DNA of 64,000 nt from NCBI RefSeq assembly GCF_965118635.1, contig NZ_CBCPHV010000005.1:209175-273174 (forward strand). The letters run 5' to 3'. The notes below the pieces were generated by a model. It did not search any database. It saw only the letters and a list, made by a program, of their open reading frames with translations, and was not told the DNA's origin. Both the position numbers and the translations under genes were made by a program. Below, in pieces: positions 8,678-17,305 of this stretch (position 1 is the stretch's first letter; every line of letters begins with the position of its first letter). The DNA comes from Empedobacter brevis_A. Lineage in GTDB: Bacteria > Bacteroidota > Bacteroidia > Flavobacteriales > Weeksellaceae.

Positions 8678-8685
8678 TACCTTTG
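8678..8685 (+). promoter_or_regulatory. -7 promoter box for the S1/P1 nuclease gene
   Basis: TACCTTTG, an exact TAnnTTTG match, 20 bp before the ATG. No clear TTG at 19 bp spacing. Confidence 0.5.
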
Positions 8686-8705
8686 CCAAAAATCGAGCTC
8701 ACAGA

Positions 8706-9497
8706 ATGAAAAAAATTATAGGAAGTGCAATGCTTTTAGGAGCATTTTTAGCTTCAGAAAATGCTTTAGCTTGGGGATTAACAGGTCACCGAGTAGTTTC
8801 TCAAATTGCAGAACAACATATTAGCAAAAAAACTCGTAAAGAAATTACAAAAATTATTGGTCCACAAAAGTTAGCATATTGGGCAAACTGGCCAGATTTT
8901 ATCAAATCTGACGATTCTTGGAAACATGCAGATTCTTATCATTATGTAAACATTCCAGGAAATTTAAATCGTGAACAATTTGATGTTGCTTTAGCGCAAA
9001 CTTCAGAAGATAATATGTACAAAAAGGGATTGTTTTTAATAAATGAATTAAAAAACAATAAAAACCTTACAATAGAAGAAAAACAACACGATTTATATTT
9101 CTTAATCCATATTCTTGGTGATGCGCATCAACCTCTTCACGTTGGTCGCCCAGATGATTTGGGAGGAAATCGTATAAAAGTAGAATGGTTTCGTGACAAA
9201 GTAAATATTCACACCGTTTGGGATTCTAAATTGGTAGATTACGAAAATTATTCATACACAGAATACTCTAATTTATTGGATATTGCACCAAAAGAACAAC
9301 AAGAAAAAATAAAAGAAGGAACGTATGCTGATTGGATTTATGGTTCTTATGTTCTTGCAAACAACATTTATGCTGGAGTAAAAATGGATGATAAATTAGG
9401 TTATCGTTATCATTTTGATAATAAACATATTGTCGAAGATCAATTATTAAAAGGAGGAATTCGTTTAGCAAAAGTTTTAGATGATATTTACAAATAA
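8706..9497 (+). CDS. Secreted S1/P1-type nuclease
   Basis: A 263-residue zinc-dependent nuclease of the S1/P1 family, which cleaves single-stranded nucleic acids and 3'-nucleotides. A 22-residue signal peptide ends just before WGLTGH, so mature residue 1 would be the zinc-binding Trp typical of this family. Other zinc ligands are visible in HADSYHYVN, LIHILGDAHQPLHVGR and NIHTVWDSKLV. Length is normal for bacterial members. It is monocistronic between its own promoter box and a terminator, and is probably periplasmic or secreted for nucleotide scavenging. Confidence 0.92.
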   Translation: MKKIIGSAMLLGAFLASENALAWGLTGHRVVSQIAEQHISKKTRKEITKIIGPQKLAYWANWPDFIKSDDSWKHADSYHYVNIPGNLNREQFDVALAQTSEDNMYKKGLFLINELKNNKNLTIEEKQHDLYFLIHILGDAHQPLHVGRPDDLGGNRIKVEWFRDKVNIHTVWDSKLVDYENYSYTEYSNLLDIAPKEQQEKIKEGTYADWIYGSYVLANNIYAGVKMDDKLGYRYHFDNKHIVEDQLLKGGIRLAKVLDDIYK

Positions 9498-9530
9498 TCT
9501 AAATTTTTAAATCATTATAGAATAAGTCAC

Positions 9531-9562
9531 AATCCTGAAAAGTAAATTTTCAGGATTTTTTA
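9531..9562 (+). terminator. Intrinsic terminator after the nuclease gene
   Basis: An 11-bp perfect stem AATCCTGAAAA/TTTTCAGGATT with a 5-nt loop and a T-run, 33 bp after the stop. Confidence 0.85.
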
Positions 9563-9615
9563 TATTTTAAAACTAATAAATTCAGACTTTTTGACATTGT
9601 AATTTTCTAAAAACA

Positions 9616-9628
9616 AGACATTTTGTCT
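9616..9628. promoter_or_regulatory. Small palindrome upstream of hsp20
   Basis: AGACA-TTT-TGTCT, about 75 bp before the Hsp20 start, with a further GACATTGT nearby. It shares the GACA/TGTC core with sites before lon, slyD and cbpA. A regulator site is possible but unproven. Confidence 0.35.
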
Positions 9629-9703
9629 CTTTAAACTGTTTTGCATGTAATTTGAAAAGCATTAAATAACAATAATGAAAATCAAAAACTTAAACATATA
9701 AAA

Positions 9704-10123
9704 ATGAATACGGTTAGAAAAGAAAATTATTATCCTTTTGGATTTGAAAATGGAATGCGACCAAAATTAGAAGCTTTTGTTAATTCTCAAAATCAATTTC
9801 CAGCAGTTAACATCAAAGAAAATGAAAATAGTTTCGAAATTTTATTAGCTGCGCCTGGATTGAATAAAGAAGATTTCGCAATAGAAGTTGATGAAAATAT
9901 TTTGAAAATCTCATCAGAACTAAAACAAACGGAAGAATTGAAAGAAGAAAAATTTTCGAGAAGAGAATTTAATTTTTCAAACTTCAAAAGAGCATTTACA
10001 TTGCCAGAAACAATAAACGAAGACAAAATAGAAGCTTCTTATGTAAACGGAATTTTACAAATACTTTTACCTAAAAAAGAAGAAGCTTTACCTAAAGAAA
10101 AAAGAAGCATACATATTTCATAG
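9704..10123 (+). CDS. Hsp20-family small heat-shock protein
   Basis: A 139-residue small heat-shock protein. The alpha-crystallin domain spans about 30-130, with FEILLAAPGLNKEDFAIEVDENILKI at its start in two blocks, FSRREFNFSNFKRAFTLPE in the middle, and the A-x-x-x-NG-I-L motif (ASYVNGILQILLPK) near the end. It would hold unfolded proteins in the cytoplasm for ATP-dependent chaperones. Monocistronic, with two terminators downstream. A GACA/TGTC palindrome upstream may contribute to stress control. Confidence 0.95.
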   Translation: MNTVRKENYYPFGFENGMRPKLEAFVNSQNQFPAVNIKENENSFEILLAAPGLNKEDFAIEVDENILKISSELKQTEELKEEKFSRREFNFSNFKRAFTLPETINEDKIEASYVNGILQILLPKKEEALPKEKRSIHIS

Positions 10124-10148
10124 ATATAGTTATTTTTAGTTGGTTAGT

Positions 10149-10180
10149 AATCCTCAATTTTTCGAAGTTGAGGATTTTTT
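10149..10180 (+). terminator. Intrinsic terminator after hsp20
   Basis: A 9-bp stem AATCCTCAA/TTGAGGATT with a T6 tail. Confidence 0.85.
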
Positions 10181-10233
10181 AAATTCATTTTTCAAAAAAA
10201 ACAATATTATATTTTCATAAAAACATAAATTTT

Positions 10234-10260
10234 AAAAGACACCTTGAGATGTCTTTTTTT
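10234..10260 (+). terminator. Second terminator after hsp20
   Basis: An 8-bp stem AAAAGACA/TGTCTTTT with an 8-nt loop and T-run, 54 bp beyond the first. Tandem terminators insulate the M28 peptidase gene. Confidence 0.7.
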
Positions 10261-10324
10261 ATTTCCGAAAATAACTTAATTTAGATCTAATTAGTAAAAT
10301 TTATCACACGAAATTAATTTAATA

Positions 10325-11887
10325 ATGAAATTGATTAACACATTAACCTACTCTACAATCATTTTATCATCTATTGCAGTACATGCGCAAGCACAGGAAA
10401 AATTAAATCCGACTGTACAAAGCTTTGTCACTGAGATTCAAAATAATTCGCAGTTAAAGAAAATTTCACATGAATTATTAGATGGTATTGGTCCACGTTT
10501 AGTTGGAACTCCTCAAATGGATCAAGCTGGAGAATGGGCGATTAAAACATTAAAAGCTTGGGGAATTGATGCTCGACGCGAAGATTATGGAACATGGAAA
10601 GCTTGGGAACGCGGAATAACGCATGTTGACATGATTTATCCAAGAGCAAAATCTATTGAAGCAACTCAACTCGCATGGTCACCAGCAACAAAAAAAGCTA
10701 TCAAAGCTGATGTAATTGCAATGCCAATTTTCAAAACAAAAGCAGAATTTGATGCATGGTTACCTTCTGTAAAAGGAAAAGTTGTTTTAATGTCACAGAA
10801 CCAATCTTACGGTCGTTCTAATTATCAATACAAAGAATTTGGTACAGAAGATTTGTATAAAAAAGTAACTGAAAATAGAAAAACTGAAGCTGAAAACTGG
10901 ACAAATTCTATAAAAGTAACAGGTTACAATAACAATACACTTCCTGAAGTTTTTGAAAAAAATGGAGCTGCTGCAGTTGCTATCTCAAATTGGACTGGAA
11001 CTATGGGCGCAAATAGAATTTTTGGTGCTAAAACGAAAACAATTCCAATGTTAGACATTTCAAATGAAGATTACGGAATGTTATATCGTTTAGCCGAAAA
11101 TGGAACTGCTCCAAAATTAACGATCGATGCACAATCTAAACACAATGGTATTACGAAAACATTCAATATTATTGGAGAAATAAAAGGTAAAGAAAAACCA
11201 AACGAGTACATCATTCTTTCTGCTCACTTCGATTCTTGGGATGGTGCACAAGGTGCAACAGATAACGGAACAGGAACAATTACAATGCTGGAAGCTATTC
11301 GTACAATCAAAAAATTATACCCAAATAATAAACGTACAATTTTGATTTGTTTGTGGGGAAGCGAAGAACAAGGACTAAATGGTTCTCGTGCTTTTGTTGA
11401 AGATCATCCAGAAATTATTAAAAATACGCAAGCTGTCTTCAACCAAGATAATGGAACTGGACGAGTTGTCTACATCAACGGTTCTGGTTTTGAAAAATCT
11501 TACGAATACATGACACGCTGGTTACAAGCTGTTCCTAATTTTATTACAAAAGAAATCAAAACAGATTTTCCAGGAACACCAAGTAGCGGTGGTTCGGATC
11601 ATGCTTCTTTTATCGCTGCAGGCACACCAGCATTTGGACTTAGTTCTCTAAATTGGGGTTATGGTACCTATACTTGGCATACGAATAAGGATACTTATGA
11701 TAAAATTGTTTTTGAAGAAGTACAAAGTAACGCTATTTTAACTGCAACCTTAGCGATGATGGCAGATCAAGAAAAAGATTTAGTAAATCGTGATCGTCGT
11801 ATTTTACCAGCTAATAAAGATAGAAAACAACAAGAATGGCCAGAAACAAAAAGTCCTGCTAGAACTTCTGATGCCTATTTCAAATAA
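10325..11887 (+). CDS. Secreted M28-family metallopeptidase
   Basis: A 520-residue zinc peptidase of the M28 family, close in layout to carboxypeptidase Q-like enzymes. A signal peptide covers about 1-23 (ends HAQAQ). A protease-associated-type region occupies roughly 100-270. The catalytic domain follows with HFDSWD (H301, D303), TDNGTG (D313), WGSEEQGLNGS (E347/E348), the late Asp/His ligands in NQDNGTGR (D375) and YTWHTNKDTYD. All five expected metal ligands are therefore present. Likely a periplasmic or secreted amino- or carboxypeptidase; specificity cannot be read. Monocistronic. Confidence 0.92.
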   Translation: MKLINTLTYSTIILSSIAVHAQAQEKLNPTVQSFVTEIQNNSQLKKISHELLDGIGPRLVGTPQMDQAGEWAIKTLKAWGIDARREDYGTWKAWERGITHVDMIYPRAKSIEATQLAWSPATKKAIKADVIAMPIFKTKAEFDAWLPSVKGKVVLMSQNQSYGRSNYQYKEFGTEDLYKKVTENRKTEAENWTNSIKVTGYNNNTLPEVFEKNGAAAVAISNWTGTMGANRIFGAKTKTIPMLDISNEDYGMLYRLAENGTAPKLTIDAQSKHNGITKTFNIIGEIKGKEKPNEYIILSAHFDSWDGAQGATDNGTGTITMLEAIRTIKKLYPNNKRTILICLWGSEEQGLNGSRAFVEDHPEIIKNTQAVFNQDNGTGRVVYINGSGFEKSYEYMTRWLQAVPNFITKEIKTDFPGTPSSGGSDHASFIAAGTPAFGLSSLNWGYGTYTWHTNKDTYDKIVFEEVQSNAILTATLAMMADQEKDLVNRDRRILPANKDRKQQEWPETKSPARTSDAYFK

Positions 11888-11903
11888 ACATTTATAAAAT
11901 AAG

Positions 11904-11935
11904 AAATCCCTTCAATATATTGAAGGGATTTTTTA
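11904..11935. terminator. Bidirectional terminator between convergent genes
   Basis: A perfect 14-bp inverted repeat AAATCCCTTCAATA and its complement with no extra loop, flanked by A/T runs. It serves the M28 peptidase gene (+) and rplS (-). Confidence 0.9.
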
Positions 11936-11956
11936 TTTTTCCTAAAAAAGCAGTTT

Positions 11957-12307
11957 TTAGTAAGCAGCGTCTTTGATACGAGCTTTTTTACCACGTAATG
12001 CTCTGAAGTAGAAGATACGAGCTCTACGAACTTTACCTCTTTTATTAACTTCAATTTTTTGTAACGCTGGCATGTTAACTGGGAAGATACGCTCTACACC
12101 AACATCTCCAGACATTTTACGGATAGTGAAAGTTTCTGTTGTTCCTTGTCCTCTTCTTTGGATAACAACCCCTTTAAAGAACTGAACACGAGTTTTTCCA
12201 CCCTCTGTAATTTCTTGATAAACTGTAATAGTATCACCTGCTGCGAAAGCTGGGAACTCTTTTTTAGCTACGTATTTTTCTTGTACGTATTTTACTAAAT
12301 TTTCCAT
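11957..12307 (-). CDS. rplS: 50S ribosomal protein L19
   Basis: A 116-residue L19, which lies at the 30S-50S interface. GDTITVYQEITEGGKTRVQFFKGVVIQRRGQG (read in two blocks), ERIFPVNMPALQKIEVNKRG and KVRRARIFYFRALRGKKARI are standard L19 blocks. Length is normal. It is transcribed alone from a perfect consensus promoter 71 bp upstream. Confidence 0.98.
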   Translation of the reverse strand: MENLVKYVQEKYVAKKEFPAFAAGDTITVYQEITEGGKTRVQFFKGVVIQRRGQGTTETFTIRKMSGDVGVERIFPVNMPALQKIEVNKRGKVRRARIFYFRALRGKKARIKDAAY

Positions 12308-12377
12308 TATTATAATTTCAATTTATTTAAATTGAGCAACTTAAACGTCTTTCGTCAGAGGTTGAACAATGTGGATG

Positions 12378-12407
12378 CAAAATTAATCAAAAATATTAAT
12401 TATACAA
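12378..12407 (-). promoter_or_regulatory. Consensus housekeeping promoter of rplS
   Basis: On the minus strand, TTG (12405-12407), a 19-bp spacer, then TAATTTTG (12378-12385). This is an exact match to the Bacteroidota TTG-N19-TAnnTTTG pattern and supports the taxonomic call. Confidence 0.8.
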
Positions 12408-12422
12408 ATGATTCTCTTTAAT

Positions 12423-13226
12423 TTATGAATGAATTTTTATTAATTCATTCTCAAAAGTTTTATTTTCTAATTGTGAAATTATTGATTTCATAGCTAGAAT
12501 TCTCGCTGTTTTTTTATCATCTGTTTCAATTTCTATCCAAGGTGAACTTTTAGTTCCTGTTTGTTGAAACATCTTTTCAATATAATTTGAATAGACATCC
12601 CACAATTCTTGAGCTTTTTGATCCAACGGGCCTAATTTCCAATGTTTCAATTCATTTTCTTTTCGATCTTGTAATCGTTCTGCTTGTTCGTTTTTCGAAA
12701 TTGAAAGAAATATTTTAACTAAAATAATTCCATCATCTTGTAAAAGTTGTTCTACTTCTGTAACTTGTTTTATGAATTTCGCGTATTGATCATTCGTACA
12801 AAACCCGAAAACAGGTTCTACTACGGCTCTGTTATACCAAGATCTATCAAAGAAAACAGTTTCTCCCGCATTTGGTAATTTCTTAAAATAACGTTGAAAA
12901 TACCATTGTCCTTGCTCGATTTCTGTTGGTTTTGGTAAAGCTTCTACGCGATATTTTTTAGGATTTAGAAATTCTGTTATCCTAGAAATAGTTCCTCCTT
13001 TTCCTGCTGCATCTCTTCCTTCGAAAATAATTAATAAACGTTTATTATCCTTTATAATATTAGATTGAATTTTTAATAATTTTTCTTGAAGTTGTTTTAA
13101 TTCTTTCTCGTAAGCTAATTGTTCTTTGAATTTCTTTTCTTTTATAATATCATGTTCAACTAAAAAATCAATGATTTCTTGTTTATCATTTATTTTTTCT
13201 AAATCATTTAAATCAAATTCAGCCAT
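12423..13226 (-). CDS. ppk2: Polyphosphate kinase 2 family protein (third of three)
   Basis: A 267-residue single-domain PPK2, which moves phosphate between polyphosphate and nucleoside mono- or diphosphates. The Walker A loop is FEGRDAAGKGG, the Walker B/Asp block FFDRSWYNRAVVEPVFGF, and the lid region carries Arg/Lys residues (AERLQDRKENELKHWKLG). It follows its paralogue by 18 bp in the same direction. Like its neighbours it has an N-terminal helical extension before the kinase core. Whether it phosphorylates AMP, ADP or GDP cannot be told from these motifs. Confidence 0.92.
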   Translation of the reverse strand: MAEFDLNDLEKINDKQEIIDFLVEHDIIKEKKFKEQLAYEKELKQLQEKLLKIQSNIIKDNKRLLIIFEGRDAAGKGGTISRITEFLNPKKYRVEALPKPTEIEQGQWYFQRYFKKLPNAGETVFFDRSWYNRAVVEPVFGFCTNDQYAKFIKQVTEVEQLLQDDGIILVKIFLSISKNEQAERLQDRKENELKHWKLGPLDQKAQELWDVYSNYIEKMFQQTGTKSSPWIEIETDDKKTARILAMKSIISQLENKTFENELIKIHS

Positions 13227-13244
13227 AGTTTTAGGTTTTTACGA

Positions 13245-14063
13245 TTAATTTTCTTCTTCTAAATCTTGATGTTTCAAAATACGTTTATTTTTATCATCGT
13301 AAGGAATTTTGGATAGAATATATTCCATTGCCTCTACTCTAGCTTTGTATTTTTTGTTCGCATCAATTACTTTCCAAGGCGCATTTTTTGTATTTGTATT
13401 CTTAAACATGACATCTTTATAAGCTGAATACACATCAAATAAATCTTGGGCTTTTTGATCAACAGAACTATATTTCCATTTTTTGGTTGGTGAATTTATA
13501 ATGTCTGCAAATCGCTTTGCTTGTTGTTCTTTTGTAATAGAAAAATAAATTTTAATTAAATAGATTCCTGAATTAATCCACATTTTTTCGACATCATTCA
13601 CTTCATTCATAAAAGTTTCATATTCTTCTTTTGTACAAAAATCATTTACAGGTTCTACAACAGCTCTGTTGTACCAAGATCTATCAAAAAAAACAATTTC
13701 TCCTTCGCGAGGTAATTGACGTACATAACGCTGAAAATACCATTGTCCTCGTTCTACTTCATTGGCTTTAGGAAGCGCTACAATTCTGTGTTCTCGTGGA
13801 TTAAGATGTTCCACAATTCGGCGAATTGCTCCTCCTTTTCCTGCAGCATCTCGACCTTCAAAAACAATCATTACTTTTCCCTTGTTTTTAACTATCCAAC
13901 TTTGCAGTTTTATTAATTCTTCTTGTAGTTGTTCTATTCTATTTTCATATTTTACAGTACGCAAGGCTTTAGTAAAGTTCAGTTTTCCGTGATCAGATTT
14001 CAAAAGCCCAATAAGTCCTTTTTTTGTTTGAATTAATTTTAAATCTTTCGGTTTTAGTTCCAT
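13245..14063 (-). CDS. ppk2: Polyphosphate kinase 2 family protein (second of three)
   Basis: A 272-residue PPK2 paralogue with Walker A FEGRDAAGKGGAIRR and the FFDRSWYNRAVVEPV block. The core is clearly homologous to the two flanking genes, while the termini diverge (C-terminal LKHQDLEEEN). It lies 17 bp after the first paralogue and 18 bp before the third, so all three should share one mRNA. Retention of complete active-site motifs argues that each copy is functional. Confidence 0.92.
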   Translation of the reverse strand: MELKPKDLKLIQTKKGLIGLLKSDHGKLNFTKALRTVKYENRIEQLQEELIKLQSWIVKNKGKVMIVFEGRDAAGKGGAIRRIVEHLNPREHRIVALPKANEVERGQWYFQRYVRQLPREGEIVFFDRSWYNRAVVEPVNDFCTKEEYETFMNEVNDVEKMWINSGIYLIKIYFSITKEQQAKRFADIINSPTKKWKYSSVDQKAQDLFDVYSAYKDVMFKNTNTKNAPWKVIDANKKYKARVEAMEYILSKIPYDDKNKRILKHQDLEEEN

Positions 14064-14080
14064 TTCAAGTTATTTTAAAA

Positions 14081-14932
14081 TTAATAATTCATTTTTTTTA
14101 CTTTTCGATAATAACGCTCAATCACATTTGGATCAACCATTAAATTGGCTTCTGCATCTTCTTTCCCTTTATAATTAAACAAAGAAAGAACATAACGAAT
14201 AGATTCTAATCTTGCTGCTTTTTTATCGTTTGCATTAACAATTATCCAAGGCGAAAAAGAGTTGTGTGTTCGTGTAAACATTTGATTGATATAATGAGAA
14301 AATTCGTCCCAAAGTTCTTGTCCTTTTGCATCGACTGGGCTATATTTCCATTTTTTTAGTGGATTATTTAATCTTAAATCAAAACGAGCTTGCTGCTCTT
14401 CTTTGGTTACAGAAAACCATAATTTAATAATATATGTTCCAGATTCGTACAACATATGCTCAAACTCAGAAACTTGTACCATAAATTGTTCATATTGTTG
14501 TTCCGTACAAAAACCCATAACAGGTTCTACAACTGCTCTGTTGTACCAACTTCTATCAAAAAAGACAATTTCTCCGGCATTTGGTAGTTCTTTGATATAA
14601 CGATTAAAATACCATTGATTTTGTTCTACTTCGGTCGGTTTATTTAACGCAACAACACGCATAGAACGCGGATTAAGATGTTCGCGAAAACGTCGAATCG
14701 TGCCTCCTTTTCCAGATGCATCTCTTCCTTCAAAAATTATCGCAACTTTTTTCTTTTCTGTAGAAATCCAATTTTGAAGATTTACTAATTCCGATTGTAA
14801 TTTTAGTAATTCAGTTTCGTATTCAAATTTATTTATAACATTTTTATATAGAGGATTTTCATCTTGATTTTCAACTAAGAATTGCATTAATTCTTCTGTT
14901 GTTGTAAAATCTAAAATCATACTTTTTTTCAT
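14081..14932 (-). CDS. ppk2: Polyphosphate kinase 2 family protein (first of three)
   Basis: A 283-residue PPK2, first gene of the tandem array. Walker A reads FEGRDASGKGG, with Ser where the two other copies have Ala, followed by TIRRFREHLNPRSMRVVAL and the FFDRSWYNRAVVEPVMGF block. The Ala/Ser difference next to the P-loop Gly is a candidate specificity position. A second in-frame ATG lies four codons inside; the longer start is kept. No perfect promoter was found in the 149 bp upstream. Confidence 0.92.
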   Translation of the reverse strand: MKKSMILDFTTTEELMQFLVENQDENPLYKNVINKFEYETELLKLQSELVNLQNWISTEKKKVAIIFEGRDASGKGGTIRRFREHLNPRSMRVVALNKPTEVEQNQWYFNRYIKELPNAGEIVFFDRSWYNRAVVEPVMGFCTEQQYEQFMVQVSEFEHMLYESGTYIIKLWFSVTKEEQQARFDLRLNNPLKKWKYSPVDAKGQELWDEFSHYINQMFTRTHNSFSPWIIVNANDKKAARLESIRYVLSLFNYKGKEDAEANLMVDPNVIERYYRKVKKMNY

Positions 14933-15057
14933 AAATATTTAGGGATTGAAAAATCTGTTTTAAGATAAAAATTTTGTAGAATATAAAAGTGAATATTATG
15001 ATAAATCTTTCTTTTAAATTCATAAAATTTATCATATTCAACCTCAATCAATTTGGT

Positions 15058-15065
15058 TAAATTTG
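15058..15065 (+). promoter_or_regulatory. -7 promoter box of the copper/SCO operon
   Basis: TAAATTTG, 16 bp before the TTG start codon of the first gene. No standard TTG at 19 bp. Confidence 0.45.
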
Positions 15066-15081
15066 CCAATAAATTCGTTTT

Positions 15082-15447
15082 TTGCGTATACTATTTTTCA
15101 TATCGCTTATCTTTTCTATCGCATTTCGTCCTTTAATGCCGATGATAGATTATGTTTTGAATTATGATGAAATCGCAAATGAACTTTGTGAAAATAGACA
15201 AGAACCCGAATTGCTTTGCAATGGTTTTTGTTATTTGAAAAAAGAGGTTTCGGAAAATGAAAAAAATCCGACCGAAAATCATTTTGTCAAAAATTCGGTC
15301 AAAATATTGGATGCAATTGTTCCTCAGAAACAAAATATTTCTCCACAACATTATTTTATAGAAAAGAATAAATCGTCAATCGATAATTATCAAGATATTG
15401 ATTCTAATTATATTATTCGTTTAGTTTTTCATCCGCCAATTGTTTAA
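15082..15447 (+). CDS. Small Cys-motif membrane or periplasmic protein, copper-operon type
   Basis: A 121-residue protein starting at TTG; no ATG fits, and the TTG begins a hydrophobic leader (MRILFFISLIFSIAFRPLMP). A cysteine block follows, with C36, C46 and C50 in LCENRQEPELLCNGFCYL, in the pattern C-x9-C-x3-C. Proteins with this block and a C-terminal Pro-Pro (here FHPPIV) recur beside copper and cytochrome oxidase genes in flavobacteria. The neighbours here (YHS lipoprotein, SCO1) support metal handling in the periplasm. Function not established. Confidence 0.6.
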   Translation: MRILFFISLIFSIAFRPLMPMIDYVLNYDEIANELCENRQEPELLCNGFCYLKKEVSENEKNPTENHFVKNSVKILDAIVPQKQNISPQHYFIEKNKSSIDNYQDIDSNYIIRLVFHPPIV

Positions 15448-15507
15448 TTATATCTATATAAAAACTACAAAATAAGATTATAATTAATTATAAATAAACA
15501 ATTTAAA

Positions 15508-15804
15508 ATGAAAAATTTAAAAAATATATTCTCCTTTACAATTTTAGGATTTACATTACTTTCTTGTAACAAAGAACAAGCTAAAGAAGAAAATTTTGAA
15601 GTGAAACATATTTCTCACGAAGAAATGAAAGCTGCAAACAAATTGGATGTTGCAGTTGTAAATGAAGCTGATCCTATTTGTGGAATGAAAACAGCTGATC
15701 ATTTGAGTGATACAGCGAATTATAAAGGAAAAACATATGGTTTTTGTTCGACAATGTGCAAAGAAGAGTTTCTGAAAAATCCTGAAAAATATATTCATGA
15801 ATAA
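15508..15804 (+). CDS. YHS-domain lipoprotein
   Basis: A 98-residue lipoprotein. The signal peptide ends in a lipobox TLLSC (Cys20), placing it in the envelope. The C-terminal half is a YHS domain: DPICGMKTADHLSDTANYKG then YGFCSTMCKEEFLKNPEKY, with Cys residues suited to binding copper or another soft metal. Its last 8 bases overlap the SCO1 gene, so the two are co-translated. Probably a metal-delivery partner for the SCO protein; no enzymatic activity is implied. Confidence 0.88.
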   Translation: MKNLKNIFSFTILGFTLLSCNKEQAKEENFEVKHISHEEMKAANKLDVAVVNEADPICGMKTADHLSDTANYKGKTYGFCSTMCKEEFLKNPEKYIHE

Positions 15805-16453
15805 ACAGTTAATTGCTTTTATTGTTATTGTTTTAGCTGTTGTAGGAACTGTTTTTTGGCTAAAAAATAAACCAAAAGATGAACTTTATACTGTAATGAA
15901 AGTTCCGGAATTTTCGATGACAGATCAACATAATGAAACAATTACCAATCGTGATATGTTGGGAAAAGTATATGTTGTAGAGTTTTTCTTTACAAGTTGT
16001 CCAACAATTTGTCCTGTTATGAGCCATAATCTACGCTCGATAGAAGATGAAATAACGAATAAAAACCTTGGTTTTATTTCGGTTACAATCGATCCGAAAC
16101 GCGATATTCCTGCTCGTTTGTTAGAATATGCAAACCAAATTGGTGTAAAATCTCCGAATTGGCATTATTTAACCGCTGATAGAAAGGAAATTGAACAACT
16201 TTCTGATCAATTTAATATTTATGTTGGTAAAGATGAAACAACAGCAGAAGGTTTGAATCATAGCGGAAAGTTAGCTTTGGTTGACAAACAAGGAAATATC
16301 AGAAGTCGTTATAATAAATCTGGTGTTCCGATGTTGTTTTATTCAGGTTTGAATTACAAAGATCCTGAAGGAAAAGAACCTTCTTTAGGTGGAAAATATC
16401 ATCCTGAAATAGAATTTTTAAAAGAAGATATTAAAAAACTTTTAGCAGAATAA
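15797..16453 (+). CDS. SCO1/SenC-family copper chaperone
   Basis: A 218-residue membrane-anchored thioredoxin-fold protein. One N-terminal helix (about 5-22) precedes the SCO domain with the copper-binding CPTIC (C68, C72) and distal His155 in LNHSGKLALV. SCO proteins deliver copper to the CuA site of cytochrome oxidase or reduce its cysteines. The complete ligand set argues for real copper binding. Last gene of the three-gene operon, followed by a terminator. Confidence 0.92.
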   Translation: MNKQLIAFIVIVLAVVGTVFWLKNKPKDELYTVMKVPEFSMTDQHNETITNRDMLGKVYVVEFFFTSCPTICPVMSHNLRSIEDEITNKNLGFISVTIDPKRDIPARLLEYANQIGVKSPNWHYLTADRKEIEQLSDQFNIYVGKDETTAEGLNHSGKLALVDKQGNIRSRYNKSGVPMLFYSGLNYKDPEGKEPSLGGKYHPEIEFLKEDIKKLLAE

Positions 16454-16458
16454 AACTT

Positions 16459-16487
16459 AAAAACCTTCCTAAAATGGAAGGTTTTTT
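16459..16487 (+). terminator. Intrinsic terminator after the SCO gene
   Basis: An 11-bp stem AAAAACCTTCC/GGAAGGTTTTT with a 6-nt loop and T-run. Confidence 0.85.
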
Positions 16488-16506
16488 ACTTTTAATTATA
16501 CTTTTA

Positions 16507-17121
16507 TTAAATCATTTTCAATTGTTGTTCAATTTCATTTTTCAAGAATAATTTATATTCATTTTCGTAAGCTTTTATAAGTTCTGGAGTTGCATTTTTC
16601 TCAATATCATGAAAATGGAAACCATTCAATCTTGTCATTCCTGTAAATTCATTCATCTTATGAAACCCGAACAAAACACCATCATCTACAGATTTTTGTT
16701 CAAAAAATTCTCCTTCTAATGTAAATGCTTCTTTTGGTGCATTCCAAGTGCTTGTTACCAAATATTTTTTTCCGTGCATTAATCCTCCTTTTCCATAATT
16801 AATTGCAGGATTTTTTCGCGAACGCCCATCACTTGCATAAATTCCATTGTTATATCCTGCTGTAAAAACATCATCAATATAGAATTTGAAACGATAAGGA
16901 ACCTGAAACCACCAAATTGGAATATGATAAATGATCAAATCTGCCCATTTATAATTCTCTACTTCTTCTTGTGAATCAAATTCATCATTGATATCTGTTA
17001 TTCGAATATTCAACCCTAAATCTTTTAATATTTCTTCTGACCAATTTGTAATAGAATGATTTAATTTTCCGCCTGAATGCGCATGTTTAAGTCCTCCATT
17101 TATAATAAAAACATTTTTCAT
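16507..17121 (-). CDS. MdaB-like NAD(P)H-dependent quinone oxidoreductase
   Basis: A flavodoxin-fold oxidoreductase of 204 residues from the ATG at 17121 (MKNVFIINGG). The frame also extends to a TTG at 17157, but the ATG starts the conserved first beta-strand. WADLIIYHIPIWWFQVPYRF is the FMN/quinone region seen in MdaB, and GKKYLVTSTWNAPKEAF is typical too. MdaB-type enzymes make two-electron reductions of quinones with FAD. It is divergent from a LysR gene 184 bp away, so a LysR-controlled detoxification function is likely. Confidence 0.82.
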   Translation of the reverse strand: MKNVFIINGGLKHAHSGGKLNHSITNWSEEILKDLGLNIRITDINDEFDSQEEVENYKWADLIIYHIPIWWFQVPYRFKFYIDDVFTAGYNNGIYASDGRSRKNPAINYGKGGLMHGKKYLVTSTWNAPKEAFTLEGEFFEQKSVDDGVLFGFHKMNEFTGMTRLNGFHFHDIEKNATPELIKAYENEYKLFLKNEIEQQLKMI

Positions 17122-17305
17122 TGTATTTTCTTTTTTGATGACACAAAATTCTGACAAGTTTTTCTATTATTAAAATAAGTTAAGTTATACATTTGTATTA
17201 TAATTATTATAGAAATAGAAAACAATCTCATTTTAAAAAAGTGAAGAACTGATTCTATTAATTTTTAGAGGATTTAGCTTATAATAAAATTTAATTTAAG
17301 AAATT

